This document shows positions 1 through 9,029 of a stretch of 30,793 bases of DNA, one piece after another. The notes under the pieces are model-generated. The model worked only from the letters and a program-made list of their open reading frames with translations. It searched no databases and was not told the origin of the DNA. The translations under genes were made by a program, and so were the position numbers. This stretch comes from Alphaproteobacteria bacterium (GTDB lineage: Bacteria; Pseudomonadota; Alphaproteobacteria; Rickettsiales; UBA6187), in NCBI GenBank assembly GCA_024280585.1, contig JAJRPW010000109.1:1-30793 (forward strand), written 5' to 3'. Position 1 is the stretch's first letter. Every line of letters starts with the position of its first letter.

Positions 1-2
1 AC

Positions 3-2045
3 CCGGTAAGCTACGCTGCAGCTGCTGAAACGTATATGTCTCTTGCCCGAAAGTACTATTATGGGAATGGGGTAGAAAAAAATATGCGCAAGGCCTTGAG
101 CCTTTATCTGAAAGCGGCGGATACAGGAGCAGATACAAGCCCAAGCGCAGCAGAGGTTATCCGCGATTTTGCCGATATCAAGTTAGGTAAAGGCGTGGTC
201 GATTGTAAAGACACACCGGGATTTATCGCAAATAGAATCGGTTGTTTCTGGATGACCGCAGGCGTGGTTGAGGCAATGAATCTAGGGGTTTCCGTGGAAG
301 AGGCGGATTTGGTGATGGGCAGGCCGGTGGGAATTCCAAAAACCGGAATATTTGGCTTGTTGGATTTAATCGGAATCGACTTGATGCCGCTCATCGCTAG
401 CGAATTTAAAAAAACTTTGCCGAAAAAAGATGCGTTTTTGAAGATATATAAAGAGCCACCTCTGGTCAAAAAAATGATTAAAGATGGCTACACCGGTCGC
501 AAGGGAAAAGGCGGATTTTATAGACTAAATACTGACGGCGGCGGGCGCGTAAAAGAGGTTGTAGATTTGGAATCCGGGGAATATTCGGCGGCACAAAGGC
601 CAACTCTGGCGAGTGTTGAGGCGGCGCGGAAGGGGCTGCGGAATTTGGTTGAATATGACGATATAGGCGGTAAATACGCGCGCGCAGTTTTGCTGCAAAC
701 ACTTGAATATACGGCATCTTTGGTGCCAACAATTGCTGATGATATCACCGCAGTTGATGAAGCTATGCGACTGGGATATAACTGGAAATACGGGCCTTTC
801 GAGCTAATTGATCGGCTCGGCGCGGATGATATGGCCGGGCCAAAATGGCTGGCGACGCAACTGGAGACGGAGGGTAAAAAAGTCCCGGAAATATTAACCA
901 ATGCGGGCGATAATCCATTTTATAAAGCAGAGGAGACAAAACGTTCTTATTTAAGCGCAAAAGGTGAGTATAAAGATGTAAAAATCGATGCAAATGCATG
1001 GATGCTGGCCGATAAAAAAATGGGAAAAAAGCCAATTTTAAAGAATCCGTCAGCATCGCTTTGGGACATTGGTGATGGTATAGTTTGTCTTGAATATACC
1101 TCAAAAATGAACAGCGTTGATCCGATGATTTTAGAGATGATGATGAAATCAATCGAGCTGGTCACGCGGGAATATAAGGGATTAGTGATCGGGAATGATA
1201 GCGATAATTTCTGTGTCGGCGCAAATATTGGCATCTTGCTTTTCGCAGCAAACGTGGCGGCCTATAAGCAAATCCGAGAAATTATAAAACAGGGGCAAGA
1301 CACTTACATGGCTCTGAAATACGCGCCTTTCCCGGTAGTTACTGCGGTGAGCGGTATGGCGCTGGGCGGTGGCTGCGAGATTTTGATGCATTCAGACGCA
1401 GTACAAGCTCATATCGAAACATACACGGGGCTTGTAGAGGTCGGCGTAGGAATTGTTCCGGGCTGGGGCGGGTGTAAAGAGATGTTGCTGCGCAATATCG
1501 AAAAGCGCCGGAAGGATCAAAGTGCCGCAGCTAAATTAGGGCGGATGTTCAGTATGTTAAGCCCGATCAAAACACTTAATACGATGCCAGCAATTTCCAC
1601 CGCATTTGAAAATATTGCAACGGCGAAGGTGGCGAAGTCTGCCCATCAGGCACAATCTATGCTGATTTTAGAGGATAAAGACAGCATAACAATGAACCGA
1701 AAACGTCTTTTAAGTGATGCGAAAGCAAAATGTCTGGAGCTGTCCAAAAACTACGAATCGCCGGTGTCTCCGACGATTAGTCTGCCTGGGAAAACTGCGC
1801 GAACTGCGCTATATATGGCCATCAATAGCTTTGTTAAAAATGGCAAAGCGACGGCATATGATGAGGTGGTTTCGAAAGCCGTGGCCAAGGTTCTGAGCGG
1901 CGGAAAAACTGATATAACAAAGGAATTATCAGAACAGGATTTGCTCGATTTGGAACTGGACGTATTTATGGAATTAGTCAGAAATAAAGGAACTTTGAGC
2001 CGGTTGGAGCATATGCTTGAAACCGGAAAGCCGCTGCGGAATTAA
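3..2045 (+). CDS. Sel1-like repeat fused to truncated 3-hydroxyacyl-CoA dehydrogenase/enoyl-CoA hydratase (FadN-type), 5' partial
   Basis: The frame is open to the window edge, so the true start lies upstream; residues below count from the ATG at 36. Residues 1-30 read as a Sel1-like repeat (LARKYYYGNGVEKN, then ALSLYLKAADTGA). From about residue 34 the protein becomes a FadN-type beta-oxidation enzyme: first 3HCDH C-terminal domain (LGKGVV, PGFIANRIG at 61-69), second 3HCDH C domain at about 210-280, and a crotonase domain at about 345-500. Crotonase features are the oxyanion segments NFCVGANIG and GMALGGGCEI and the likely catalytic glutamates E448 and E468. The C-terminal end (HMLETGKPLRN) is typical of the family. 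FadN proteins normally start with a Rossmann domain of about 180 residues carrying the dehydrogenase His/Glu pair; it is absent here. The hydratase could still work, while the dehydrogenase should be dead. A real recombination or an assembly join would both explain this. Confidence 0.85.
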   Translation, partial: PVSYAAAAETYMSLARKYYYGNGVEKNMRKALSLYLKAADTGADTSPSAAEVIRDFADIKLGKGVVDCKDTPGFIANRIGCFWMTAGVVEAMNLGVSVEEADLVMGRPVGIPKTGIFGLLDLIGIDLMPLIASEFKKTLPKKDAFLKIYKEPPLVKKMIKDGYTGRKGKGGFYRLNTDGGGRVKEVVDLESGEYSAAQRPTLASVEAARKGLRNLVEYDDIGGKYARAVLLQTLEYTASLVPTIADDITAVDEAMRLGYNWKYGPFELIDRLGADDMAGPKWLATQLETEGKKVPEILTNAGDNPFYKAEETKRSYLSAKGEYKDVKIDANAWMLADKKMGKKPILKNPSASLWDIGDGIVCLEYTSKMNSVDPMILEMMMKSIELVTREYKGLVIGNDSDNFCVGANIGILLFAANVAAYKQIREIIKQGQDTYMALKYAPFPVVTAVSGMALGGGCEILMHSDAVQAHIETYTGLVEVGVGIVPGWGGCKEMLLRNIEKRRKDQSAAAKLGRMFSMLSPIKTLNTMPAISTAFENIATAKVAKSAHQAQSMLILEDKDSITMNRKRLLSDAKAKCLELSKNYESPVSPTISLPGKTARTALYMAINSFVKNGKATAYDEVVSKAVAKVLSGGKTDITKELSEQDLLDLELDVFMELVRNKGTLSRLEHMLETGKPLRN

Positions 2046-2149
2046 GAAAGGTATGTTATAAGTTTATTGCTAAAATGCTTTGTTAGCGGTGTTTGGTGCC
2101 AGAAAGGGGGGGCGGATCCTCGGCTGGATTTTTAAGAAAAAGGTAAAAA

Positions 2150-3136
2150 ATGGCGATAAGAAAGAAGAATAGACCAAAATTGCCGAGATTATTTGTCGGT
2201 TTGACTGCTTTGTTGCTGGTCGCGGTGATCTGTTCGTTACTCGCTGATTTTTATTGGTTTTTTGAGCTGTTCAGTCATTTTGTTCCACAGTACGCGCTGG
2301 CTTCCTTGCTATTATTTGTAACTTTATTGATAAGTAAGAGGCGTGTTTGGGCAGTGGTGGCGTTGGCAATTTTTGCCGGACAGGCTTATAAAATGGCTCC
2401 AATGTTCAATAAAAATTTGGGAGAGATTGCTGAGTTCGAGCGTTATGATAGTGTGAATGTGTTACAATATAATGTTCATAGGGGAAATAAGAATGTCGAA
2501 CAGATGACGCGATGGATTATATCCATGAGCGAAGATGTTGATATTGTTGTGCTTTTGGAGGTTACAGAGCGTTGGGATGAGGCTTTAAAAAGGATAAGGT
2601 GGGCCTACCCGTATCATATTAAAAAGGAACTGCGAGGCGATAGGTCAATGGCGGTTTTCAGCCGACTATATATAGATGAATTGGAGATAAAAAACATTGG
2701 TGAAGACAAGGTTCCAATGGTAGTAATGCGCGGAGAAACAACAGGTTATGAGGTTCCATTTGTGTTGTATGGCATCCATCCACCACCGCCGATTTTGCCA
2801 AATTATGCAATGCGTAGAAATAATATTTTAATGTCAGCCGCAAAAAATATGGCAATGGAAAGTGCAAAATATAAAATGATAGTAGCTGATTTTAATACAA
2901 CAAGATTTTCACCTTGGTTTAAAAAAATGGTTAAAAAATCGGGGCTTAGAGATAGTAATGAAGGTGTTGGTTTAATAAGTACATGGCCACGATTTGTACC
3001 AGAACCATTCGGAATAGCAATAGATAATATTTTAATTTCCGATTCAATAAAAGTTGAGAAAAAAGAAACGGGACCGGCGATGGGATCGGATCATTTTCCG
3101 ATTATTACGAGTCTAAAATTTATGATTGAGGAGTAA
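2150..3136 (+). CDS. membrane-anchored endonuclease/exonuclease/phosphatase (EEP) family protein
   Basis: A 328-residue protein. The N-terminal 85 residues hold about three hydrophobic segments (about 14-32, 36-60, 65-80), followed by an EEP domain at about 100-325. The metal and catalytic motifs are visible in order: QYNVHRGN (N108), LLEVTE (E137), YGIHPP (H210), VADFNTT (D247, N249), IDNILIS (D292) and GSDHFPI (D314, H315). This layout resembles the YafD/YbhP-like membrane EEP proteins, whose substrates (nucleic acid, phospholipid or inositol phosphate) cannot be read from sequence. It starts after a GGTAAAAA ribosome site and ends 3 bp before the acyl-CoA dehydrogenase gene, so the two are probably co-transcribed. 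Confidence 0.85.
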   Translation: MAIRKKNRPKLPRLFVGLTALLLVAVICSLLADFYWFFELFSHFVPQYALASLLLFVTLLISKRRVWAVVALAIFAGQAYKMAPMFNKNLGEIAEFERYDSVNVLQYNVHRGNKNVEQMTRWIISMSEDVDIVVLLEVTERWDEALKRIRWAYPYHIKKELRGDRSMAVFSRLYIDELEIKNIGEDKVPMVVMRGETTGYEVPFVLYGIHPPPPILPNYAMRRNNILMSAAKNMAMESAKYKMIVADFNTTRFSPWFKKMVKKSGLRDSNEGVGLISTWPRFVPEPFGIAIDNILISDSIKVEKKETGPAMGSDHFPIITSLKFMIEE

Positions 3137-3139
3137 AAA

Positions 3140-4930
3140 ATGCCGCAATATCGTGCGCCAATTCGTGATTTTGAGTTTGTTCTGAAAGAGTTTCTGAACA
3201 TCGAAAAATATAAGGATTTAGAGGGTTTTGAAGAGGTGGATAATGATTTGATCAGCGCTCTTCTAAGCGAGGGGGCAAAATTATGTGAAGAAGTTTTATT
3301 TCCATTAAACCAATCTGGTGACACAGAAGGGGTTGAGTTTAAAAATGGAAATGTTAAGGTTCCTCAGGGGTTTAAAGAAGCTTATGAAACCTATACACAA
3401 AGTGGCTGGACGGCGCTTACATGTGACAAAAAATATGGCGGACAGGGATTGCCGGACGTGATGAATATGGCAATCAGCGAAATGATTTGCTCCGCTAATT
3501 TGTCATTTGGCATAACACCAGGCCTGACACATGGAGCCTATAACGCAATCCACATGCACGGAACAGAGAAATTAAAGAAGAAATATCTACCAAAAATGGT
3601 CGACGGAACCTGGACAGGTGTAATGTGCCTGACCGAACCACAATGTGGGACGGATTTGGGACTGGTTAGAACCACCGCAACCCCACATGGCAAAGGGGTT
3701 TATAAGATAAATGGCTCGAAAATATTTATCTCAGCGGGCGATCAGGATCTGACCGAAAATATTATCCATCTGGTGCTGGCAAAATTACCGGACGCACCGG
3801 ACGGAATCAAAGGAATTAGCCTGTTTGTAGTACCAAAAATTATGGTAAATGATGACGGAAGTTTGGGAGAGGCGAATAACGTCACTTGCGGCTCAATCGA
3901 GCATAAAATGGGAATTCATGCGTCACCAACATGCGTAATGAATTATGATAATTCAATCGGTTACCTGCTAGGCGAGGCGCATAAAGGTCTGCGCGCAATG
4001 TTCACAATGATGAATGAAGCGAGGCTATATGTGGGCGTGCAGGGACTGGGGCTGTCGGAGGTTTCGTATCAAAATGCAGCTGAATATGCGAAGGAGCGTT
4101 TACAGGGCAGGGGGCTAAAAGGCGCAAAATACCCCGATAAAGCAGCGGATCCGCTGGTTGTGCACCCGGATATCAGACGCATGCTGCTGACGATGAGAAG
4201 TTTTAACGAGGGCGCGCGCGCACTTGCAACTTTAACGGCACTGAAAATCGATGTGAGTAAAAAGCACCCCGATGAACAGGAACGACAGGACGCCGATGAC
4301 TTTGTACAAATGATTACTCCAATTTTGAAGAGTTACTTGACTGATGCCGGGTTTGAATCGACAAATCTGGGTATGCAGATTTTCGGCGGACATGGCTATA
4401 TAAAAGAATATGGTATGGAACAATACTCGCGTGATGCGCGAATAGCACAGATTTATGAAGGAGCAAATGGTATACAAGCGCTGGATTTGGTGGGAAGAAA
4501 ATTGCCGAAACATACGGGGAGGTATCTAAGGGCGTTCTTCCATCCGGCCGCAGAATTCGTCGAAAAACATAAAGAAAACAAAGAGATGGCGGAGTTTACT
4601 AAAGCACTGCATCAAGCTCTGGGAACAGGGCAGCAGGCGTCACTTTGGATAGCCGCAAATGGCATGGGCAACCCGGAGGAAGCGGCAGCGGGTTCGTCGG
4701 AATATCTGCGCCTGATGGCACTGGTGGTCTTCGCTTATATCTGGGCGCAAATGGCTGAAATATCGCTGAAAAAACTGGCGCAGGATACATCGGAAAAAGA
4801 ATTTTATGAGGCAAAACTTGCAACGGCACGGTTCTATATGCAAAAGATTTTGCCGCACAGTTATGGGCTGCTGGCCTCAATAGTCAATGGCGCAAAACCA
4901 GTGATGGCTATGAAGGAAGAGGCGTTTTAG
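3140..4930 (+). CDS. acyl-CoA dehydrogenase, DmdC/long-form type
   Basis: A 596-residue FAD-dependent acyl-CoA dehydrogenase, the long form that includes 3-methylmercaptopropionyl-CoA dehydrogenase (DmdC) and many general acyl-CoA dehydrogenases. It introduces the 2,3-double bond in the first step of beta-oxidation. Visible elements are an N-terminal helical domain (1-150), the FAD/substrate motif CLTEPQCGTDLG (163-174), the FGGHGYIKEYGMEQYSRD block (415-432) and the catalytic-base motif IYEGANGIQALDLVGRKL with E440. The C-terminal extension past residue 460 matches the long form. Together with the FadN-type protein it suggests a fatty-acid degradation neighbourhood, but no thiolase is present here. 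The true substrate cannot be told from sequence. Confidence 0.92.
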   Translation: MPQYRAPIRDFEFVLKEFLNIEKYKDLEGFEEVDNDLISALLSEGAKLCEEVLFPLNQSGDTEGVEFKNGNVKVPQGFKEAYETYTQSGWTALTCDKKYGGQGLPDVMNMAISEMICSANLSFGITPGLTHGAYNAIHMHGTEKLKKKYLPKMVDGTWTGVMCLTEPQCGTDLGLVRTTATPHGKGVYKINGSKIFISAGDQDLTENIIHLVLAKLPDAPDGIKGISLFVVPKIMVNDDGSLGEANNVTCGSIEHKMGIHASPTCVMNYDNSIGYLLGEAHKGLRAMFTMMNEARLYVGVQGLGLSEVSYQNAAEYAKERLQGRGLKGAKYPDKAADPLVVHPDIRRMLLTMRSFNEGARALATLTALKIDVSKKHPDEQERQDADDFVQMITPILKSYLTDAGFESTNLGMQIFGGHGYIKEYGMEQYSRDARIAQIYEGANGIQALDLVGRKLPKHTGRYLRAFFHPAAEFVEKHKENKEMAEFTKALHQALGTGQQASLWIAANGMGNPEEAAAGSSEYLRLMALVVFAYIWAQMAEISLKKLAQDTSEKEFYEAKLATARFYMQKILPHSYGLLASIVNGAKPVMAMKEEAF

Positions 4931-4964
4931 GGGGGAGCTTTGGATTAAAGGAAGGGTTGCAATA

Positions 4965-5099
4965 ATGGATTTTACCTCTTCCGGTGGGGCAGTCCTGGCA
5001 TCGGGAAAATTTTGCCTTGCCTTTTCCCATAGTAGTTGTATAAATATAGTCCTGTTAATTAATAGTCTATCACTGGGTGGTGGCATAGGGGTATCATGA
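4965..5099 (+). CDS. possible small ORF (44 aa), unrecognised
   Basis: This ATG follows a good ribosome site (AAGGAAGG, about 8 nt upstream). The ORF encodes 44 residues with a hydrophobic Ser/Gly-rich tail. Its stop codon overlaps the start of the next small ORF as ATGA, the arrangement used for translational coupling. I recognise no family, and the downstream partner is broken, so this may be a chance frame or the remnant of a small operon. Confidence 0.2.
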   Translation: MDFTSSGGAVLASGKFCLAFSHSSCINIVLLINSLSLGGGIGVS

Positions 5100-5428
5100 G
5101 TAAAGGTAAGAAAACAGGTCAAGGTCAGAATCATGTAAGTAGTGCTTTACGGTACCTGGAGTTAAGGGGTGAGATCTTAGCCGCGGCAAAAGAACTCGAA
5201 AGTTAACCAGCCAATATTGAATGGAAAAAGCAACAGGAAAATATAAGGCGAGAGGAGCGGGTAGGCCTGAAACCGAAAGTAGACATAACAGGTTTTAAGG
5301 TATTAAAACTTAAAAGGTCCCGAAATGAAGAGCCTAGTATTGAAAGTGAAGGGTCCGATTCTAAATGGCAAGAGCAAGAGTTAGCTAGAGGTAATGAACA
5401 GCAGTCGAGCGCGAAACCACGGAGATAA
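5096..5428 (+). pseudogene. small charged protein gene interrupted by an in-frame TAA
   Basis: From the ATG at 5096 the frame reads 36 residues (MSKGKKTGQGQNHVSSALRY and on) to a TAA at 5204-5206. It then stays open in the same frame for 73 more codons to a second TAA at 5426-5428. The two halves look like one lysine/glutamate-rich protein of about 110 residues. The simplest reading is a gene lost by one nonsense change (for example CAA to TAA). No start codon with a ribosome site precedes the second half. No family is recognised. The alternative is that only the 36-residue product is real. Confidence 0.4.
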
Positions 5429-5681
5429 ATATATAAATTTCCTGCATAAATACTAACTAATGACGGGTATTAGTGCTGTAAAAAATACTTTTTGTGAATG
5501 GGTAAATTGCTGCGTCTTGCAGGAGTGAGCAGACACTCCTTCCGGCGATAGACTTATGCACTTTGAACTCTGACAACTGATAACCAAGAAAAAATTGTGG
5601 AAAAGATAATCTCGTTCTTGTAATGGCGATTCGATGGGTGTATAACTGACCTCTTGTGGGAACTTATTCAAGGCGCGCTGC
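5429..5681. other. intergenic region upstream of the OmpA-like gene
   Basis: No convincing gene is visible. A short hairpin GGAGTG-AGCAGA-CACTCC lies near 5520-5540 and a GTATT/AATAC pair near 5466-5488. Neither has the U-tract of a good terminator. A promoter for the OmpA-like gene presumably lies here, but no clear -35/-10 pair stands out. Confidence 0.3.
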
Positions 5682-5702
5682 ATGGTTTTTAAAAAGCAAA
5701 AG

Positions 5703-7865
5703 ATGAGTCTATACTCAAAAACCGCTATCACAACGGTGGTATTGGGATCTTTTGTGCTGGCGGCCAGTGACGCAAATGCCAGAAGCCTTCATCGACAAAA
5801 ACTTCCGTCAATTGAAATTAATTTCGAAGTGCTGGATTCGCTGCGCCAAAGTGAAGAATTTTCGATTTATAAGGAGCCGGTAGTTGAGGAGAAGGCTGAA
5901 ATAGTTGAGGAGGACGGCGCTGAGGAAGAGATTTTAGCAGTCTATCCGCCAGTGGAGAGCGAGTTGGTAGCTCCCACCCCCGTTAAGAAAGCTGCCAAAA
6001 AATTGCCAGAACAGTTAGAAGCTAAGAAAATTGCGAAAAAACCTAAGAAAAAATCACCTGCCGTGAAAAGAATTATTATCGCTGAGATTGAAGAGAAAAA
6101 ACCGTCGCAGAAATCCAGAACTGTGGTATATCGGAAAAAACCGCAGGTGATTCGGGAAGAAAAGGTCGTTTTGGAGCCAAAAAAACCTGTAGAAGTTAAG
6201 ATAAAAAAAGTTGTTGCCAAACCAAAAAAGGAAGAAAAACTGGCCAAAGCTGCAGCAGTTATAGAAAGTAAGCCGGTGGCCAAAGCCGCGGATAAGCTTG
6301 TTTCGCCTGTAAAAAAGCAGGATGTAGCCGTATCTAGGACCCCTCAAAATCCAGAAAAAGAAGAAGGGTTCCTGTCATCTTTCATACAAAAAATACCGTT
6401 TTTATCGGAACTAAATACAGATAAAGAAATAGAAGATGAGTTAAAAAATTTGCCGGAGAAAATTGGTGACTCGGTAGCAAAAAAATCTGAAAAAAAATTG
6501 CTGCTTCCGCCGGTATTACGTGCCGAATCAAAGCGTAAAATTCAGCAAGAAAAGGTGCGTTTCTTTGAAAATGTTCAAATAATTTTACCGAATAGAATCG
6601 ATGACATCGCCTCACTTACGTTGCCGATACCGACTTTTCGGCCTAAAATTTTAACACCGCAAGAAATAGCCATAAAATCAGACCCGATTTTAAAAGACAT
6701 AGTTGAAATAGAAAAACCTAAAGATAGCATCGGTAAAATAAAGGATTTGCTGACAAAAAACATACCCGAACCAGCCATTCCGAATGTAACAAAAATAGCT
6801 AGTATCGTTAATGTGCAACCAAAAAATACGTACATGGAAGAGATAATAGAGCTTCCACAAGAGGGAAAAAACTTTGTAGTAAGTGAGGTCGAATGGAAAA
6901 ATATATTAGATGCCGCTCGCCAAAAAGCAGAAAAAAAGCAGGCAAAACAAGATGTTGAGAAGGTGCAAGCTAAAATAGCACAAAATCAAAAAATTCCCGT
7001 CATAAAGGTGAAGAAGCAAAATTTATTGAAAGAAACCGCAAAAATTACAAAGCAGGAAAGGGGTTTTCTGGCCTCATTCATTGATATGATTCCAAAATTT
7101 GGCGCTGAGACAAAAAATCCTGGTAGCCCTAAAAAATTGGCAAAACGAGAGGTAATAGAACTAAGTGCTAGCGCAGGAATTGATGATCTTCTGGATATTG
7201 CAGAGGAAAGGAAAGTTGTAAATACAGCAAAAGAGACTCAAGAAAATTCTGAAAAACCGGTTGAAATAGCAAATGTTTCTGAAGTTGATATACCTAAAAT
7301 TCAAGAAAATATGCCGACAAAGCCTACCAATTTACTTAAAAATATTGTCGAATTTAATAAAAGAAAAATTGATGTAGCAAAAATTAGTGAGTCCAAAAAA
7401 TCCGTAAAAAAGACAGAAAAACCGCTCTTCCCCAAAATTAATATGGCGATTGCCGAACCGGTAAAGACGGTGGTTGAAATACCCAGTAGCTCTAAAAAAC
7501 CAAGAGAAATGATCGTTAAGAATAAAGTTGATATCAAAAAAAGCAATGCGGATTTTCTAAGTGTTAGTTTCGCCGACTCTCAACAAATTGAAATTTCTGA
7601 TTTCGATAAAGATCGAATAGCAGAATTAGTCCAAAAAGTTAAAAATAAAAATAGCCAGATCAGAATCATCAGTCATGCCGAGGGAATTGAAGGCCAGGCA
7701 AGCTCCGCAAGAAGAATTTCGCTGCAACGTGCAATAAATATCCGATCGCATATGATCCAATCCGGCCTGGAAAGTGTAAAAATTAATGTACAAGCCGTAG
7801 GAAACCGAAACAAAGATATAGATACGCCAAATAGCACAAGCATCTATGTTGTCGGGGCTTTTTAA
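5703..7865 (+). CDS. secreted Lys/Pro-rich protein with OmpA-like C-terminal domain
   Basis: I prefer the ATG at 5703 because it begins a clean signal peptide (MSLYSKTAITTVVLG, ending near DANA before RSLH). An ATG 21 bp upstream (5682) is possible. The mature protein has a disordered middle of about 550 residues rich in Lys, Pro, Glu and Val, with a repeated GFLxSFIxxIPF/KF motif (about 220-235 and 460-475, counting from 5682). The last 100 residues form an OmpA/MotB-like peptidoglycan-binding fold (IRIISHAEG, then SARRISLQRAINIRSHMI, then VQAVGNRN). Family knowledge suggests a periplasmic or outer-membrane protein holding the envelope to peptidoglycan, with the Lys/Pro region spanning the periplasm. 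The role is inferred from architecture only. Confidence 0.75.
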   Translation: MSLYSKTAITTVVLGSFVLAASDANARSLHRQKLPSIEINFEVLDSLRQSEEFSIYKEPVVEEKAEIVEEDGAEEEILAVYPPVESELVAPTPVKKAAKKLPEQLEAKKIAKKPKKKSPAVKRIIIAEIEEKKPSQKSRTVVYRKKPQVIREEKVVLEPKKPVEVKIKKVVAKPKKEEKLAKAAAVIESKPVAKAADKLVSPVKKQDVAVSRTPQNPEKEEGFLSSFIQKIPFLSELNTDKEIEDELKNLPEKIGDSVAKKSEKKLLLPPVLRAESKRKIQQEKVRFFENVQIILPNRIDDIASLTLPIPTFRPKILTPQEIAIKSDPILKDIVEIEKPKDSIGKIKDLLTKNIPEPAIPNVTKIASIVNVQPKNTYMEEIIELPQEGKNFVVSEVEWKNILDAARQKAEKKQAKQDVEKVQAKIAQNQKIPVIKVKKQNLLKETAKITKQERGFLASFIDMIPKFGAETKNPGSPKKLAKREVIELSASAGIDDLLDIAEERKVVNTAKETQENSEKPVEIANVSEVDIPKIQENMPTKPTNLLKNIVEFNKRKIDVAKISESKKSVKKTEKPLFPKINMAIAEPVKTVVEIPSSSKKPREMIVKNKVDIKKSNADFLSVSFADSQQIEISDFDKDRIAELVQKVKNKNSQIRIISHAEGIEGQASSARRISLQRAINIRSHMIQSGLESVKINVQAVGNRNKDIDTPNSTSIYVVGAF

Positions 7866-7870
7866 CAAAA

Positions 7871-8383
7871 TCAGCTAATAATACCCGGCTCGCGTTGAAC
7901 GTTTTTCTTACCAAGAGAATCAGCCAGAATATCAAGCCCCTCCTGAAATTTTATAAGATTACGGTTAATATTATGAGCCGCATATTGATTAAGACTCTTT
8001 TTGTAAGGCATTAAAAACGCTGGACGTATATTAAAAATACATAGATTGCAGATAATTTTTCTGGCACCGATCCTTTCTAAATCACTTATAGCGATCTCAT
8101 ATTCATTATAACGTGCAAAAATCCAAGCCTCATTATCTTGACGCATACAATCGCGCCCGGCCCTGTCAAACTGATACGCACCAACATCAGGCGAACCAAA
8201 ACGAAGCGTATAAAGCCAACGCAAACGAAGCCCGGCCTCATGCTGATAAACATCAATAAGCTCGCGCTTTAAGCATAAATCAAGCGGCTCAATAGTAGAA
8301 TCTTTGACCCTGCGCATTTGAAGCTCCTTGGTGCCATGATCAGTTTTTTCACGTATTATTTTAGGCCTTCCACGTTTTGCCAT
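7871..8383 (-). CDS. conserved hypothetical protein (170 aa) at the edge of the phage-like block
   Basis: The N-terminus is basic (AKRGRPKIIREKT), like an AT-hook or nucleic-acid contact. The body carries HEAGLRLRWLYTLRFGSPDV, a pattern I have seen in small alphaproteobacterial proteins of unknown function, then a segment with two cysteines (KIICNLCIFNIRPAFL). No function is assigned. It is the second gene of a two-gene reverse operon with 13 bp between the genes and has its own ribosome site (AAAGGG). It converges on the OmpA-like gene, whose stop is 5 bp away. Confidence 0.7.
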   Translation of the reverse strand: MAKRGRPKIIREKTDHGTKELQMRRVKDSTIEPLDLCLKRELIDVYQHEAGLRLRWLYTLRFGSPDVGAYQFDRAGRDCMRQDNEAWIFARYNEYEIAISDLERIGARKIICNLCIFNIRPAFLMPYKKSLNQYAAHNINRNLIKFQEGLDILADSLGKKNVQREPGIIS

Positions 8384-8396
8384 TTTAGAACCCTTT

Positions 8397-8795
8397 TTAC
8401 AATTTCAACATTTTTTTTAAATCTGAACATTGCTCAGATACCTTCTCCGCCTTATTCTTTGTAGCCCCGCGATGCTTTACTTTGCGCTTGTTTTTCCTGT
8501 TTGCCTCATAAATTTTTAAAGCCCGATAATGCCCACGCAAAACCATCTTAGAATCTAAGTCAGCGAATGAACAAACCAGCATAAAGTCTTGATTTTTAGG
8601 TGAAAACCAGGCAATCGTTTTTAGACGTTCAGACTTTTGTCGCGCATCAATCGGCTCTTTACTAATATCCAATATAGCCTGCATAATAACCGACTGCCAT
8701 AACGCACGTTCGGATATACAATCTCGAGCATTATAGTCAAACCTGTCTTCATCGCTGGTAGATTTTTTTTCTTTCAAATCGTAATTATTCGGCAT
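8397..8795 (-). CDS. conserved hypothetical phage-associated protein (132 aa)
   Basis: The central segment (ALWQSVIMQAILDI at about 31-44, then IAWFSPKNQDFMLVCSFADL at about 61-80) recalls a small-protein family often found beside terminase genes in alphaproteobacterial phages. The C-terminus is strongly basic. A role in replication or packaging control is possible but not shown. It is the first gene of the reverse operon, starts after an AGGG ribosome site and is divergent from the 9030 gene across a 230-bp AT-rich control region. Confidence 0.65.
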   Translation of the reverse strand: MPNNYDLKEKKSTSDEDRFDYNARDCISERALWQSVIMQAILDISKEPIDARQKSERLKTIAWFSPKNQDFMLVCSFADLDSKMVLRGHYRALKIYEANRKNKRKVKHRGATKNKAEKVSEQCSDLKKMLKL

Positions 8796-8894
8796 AACAA
8801 TACCCTATTAATAGTTGCATTTCTAGTTAGGATTGCAAGTATAGGTGTCTATTTGAGTAATATGCAAATATTTTTTTAATATTTTATAAAATAA

Positions 8895-9012
8895 TTTAAG
8901 TCTTCCTTTTAACATCCTGTTATTTAAGTATAATTTTTTGTATAAAAAACTTGCTTTCTGGGCTTACATAAGGGTTTTTCTTCGTTTATAATGGTAATTA
9001 TAGGATGGAGAG
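8895..9012 (+). promoter_or_regulatory. regulatory module copy 1 (TTACAT-17-TATAAT)
   Basis: The -35 TTACAT (8964-8969) and -10 TATAAT (8987-8992) are 17 bp apart. They are preceded by TTTAAGTATAAT and followed by GGTAATTATAGGATG. A diverged copy with the same parts in the same order occurs at 13530-13716. The -10 box overlaps the ATG at 8991, which argues that the downstream gene starts at 9030. Confidence 0.6.
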
Positions 9013-9029
9013 TAATAGGGGGGGGGAGG

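Noticed and set aside
4877..5134. Reverse ORF of 85 codons over the end of the acyl-CoA dehydrogenase and the small ORFs
   Set aside because: It overlaps a certain gene end, shows no family features and has no supporting promoter.
5942..6347. Reverse-strand ORFs over the OmpA-like gene
   Set aside because: They are Phe-rich complements of a Lys-rich coding region, which is the expected shadow of AAA/AAG codons.
8991..9029. Upstream ATG for the 9030 gene
   Set aside because: The ATG overlaps the TATAAT box and would lie at or before the transcription start. The internal ATG has the G-rich ribosome site.
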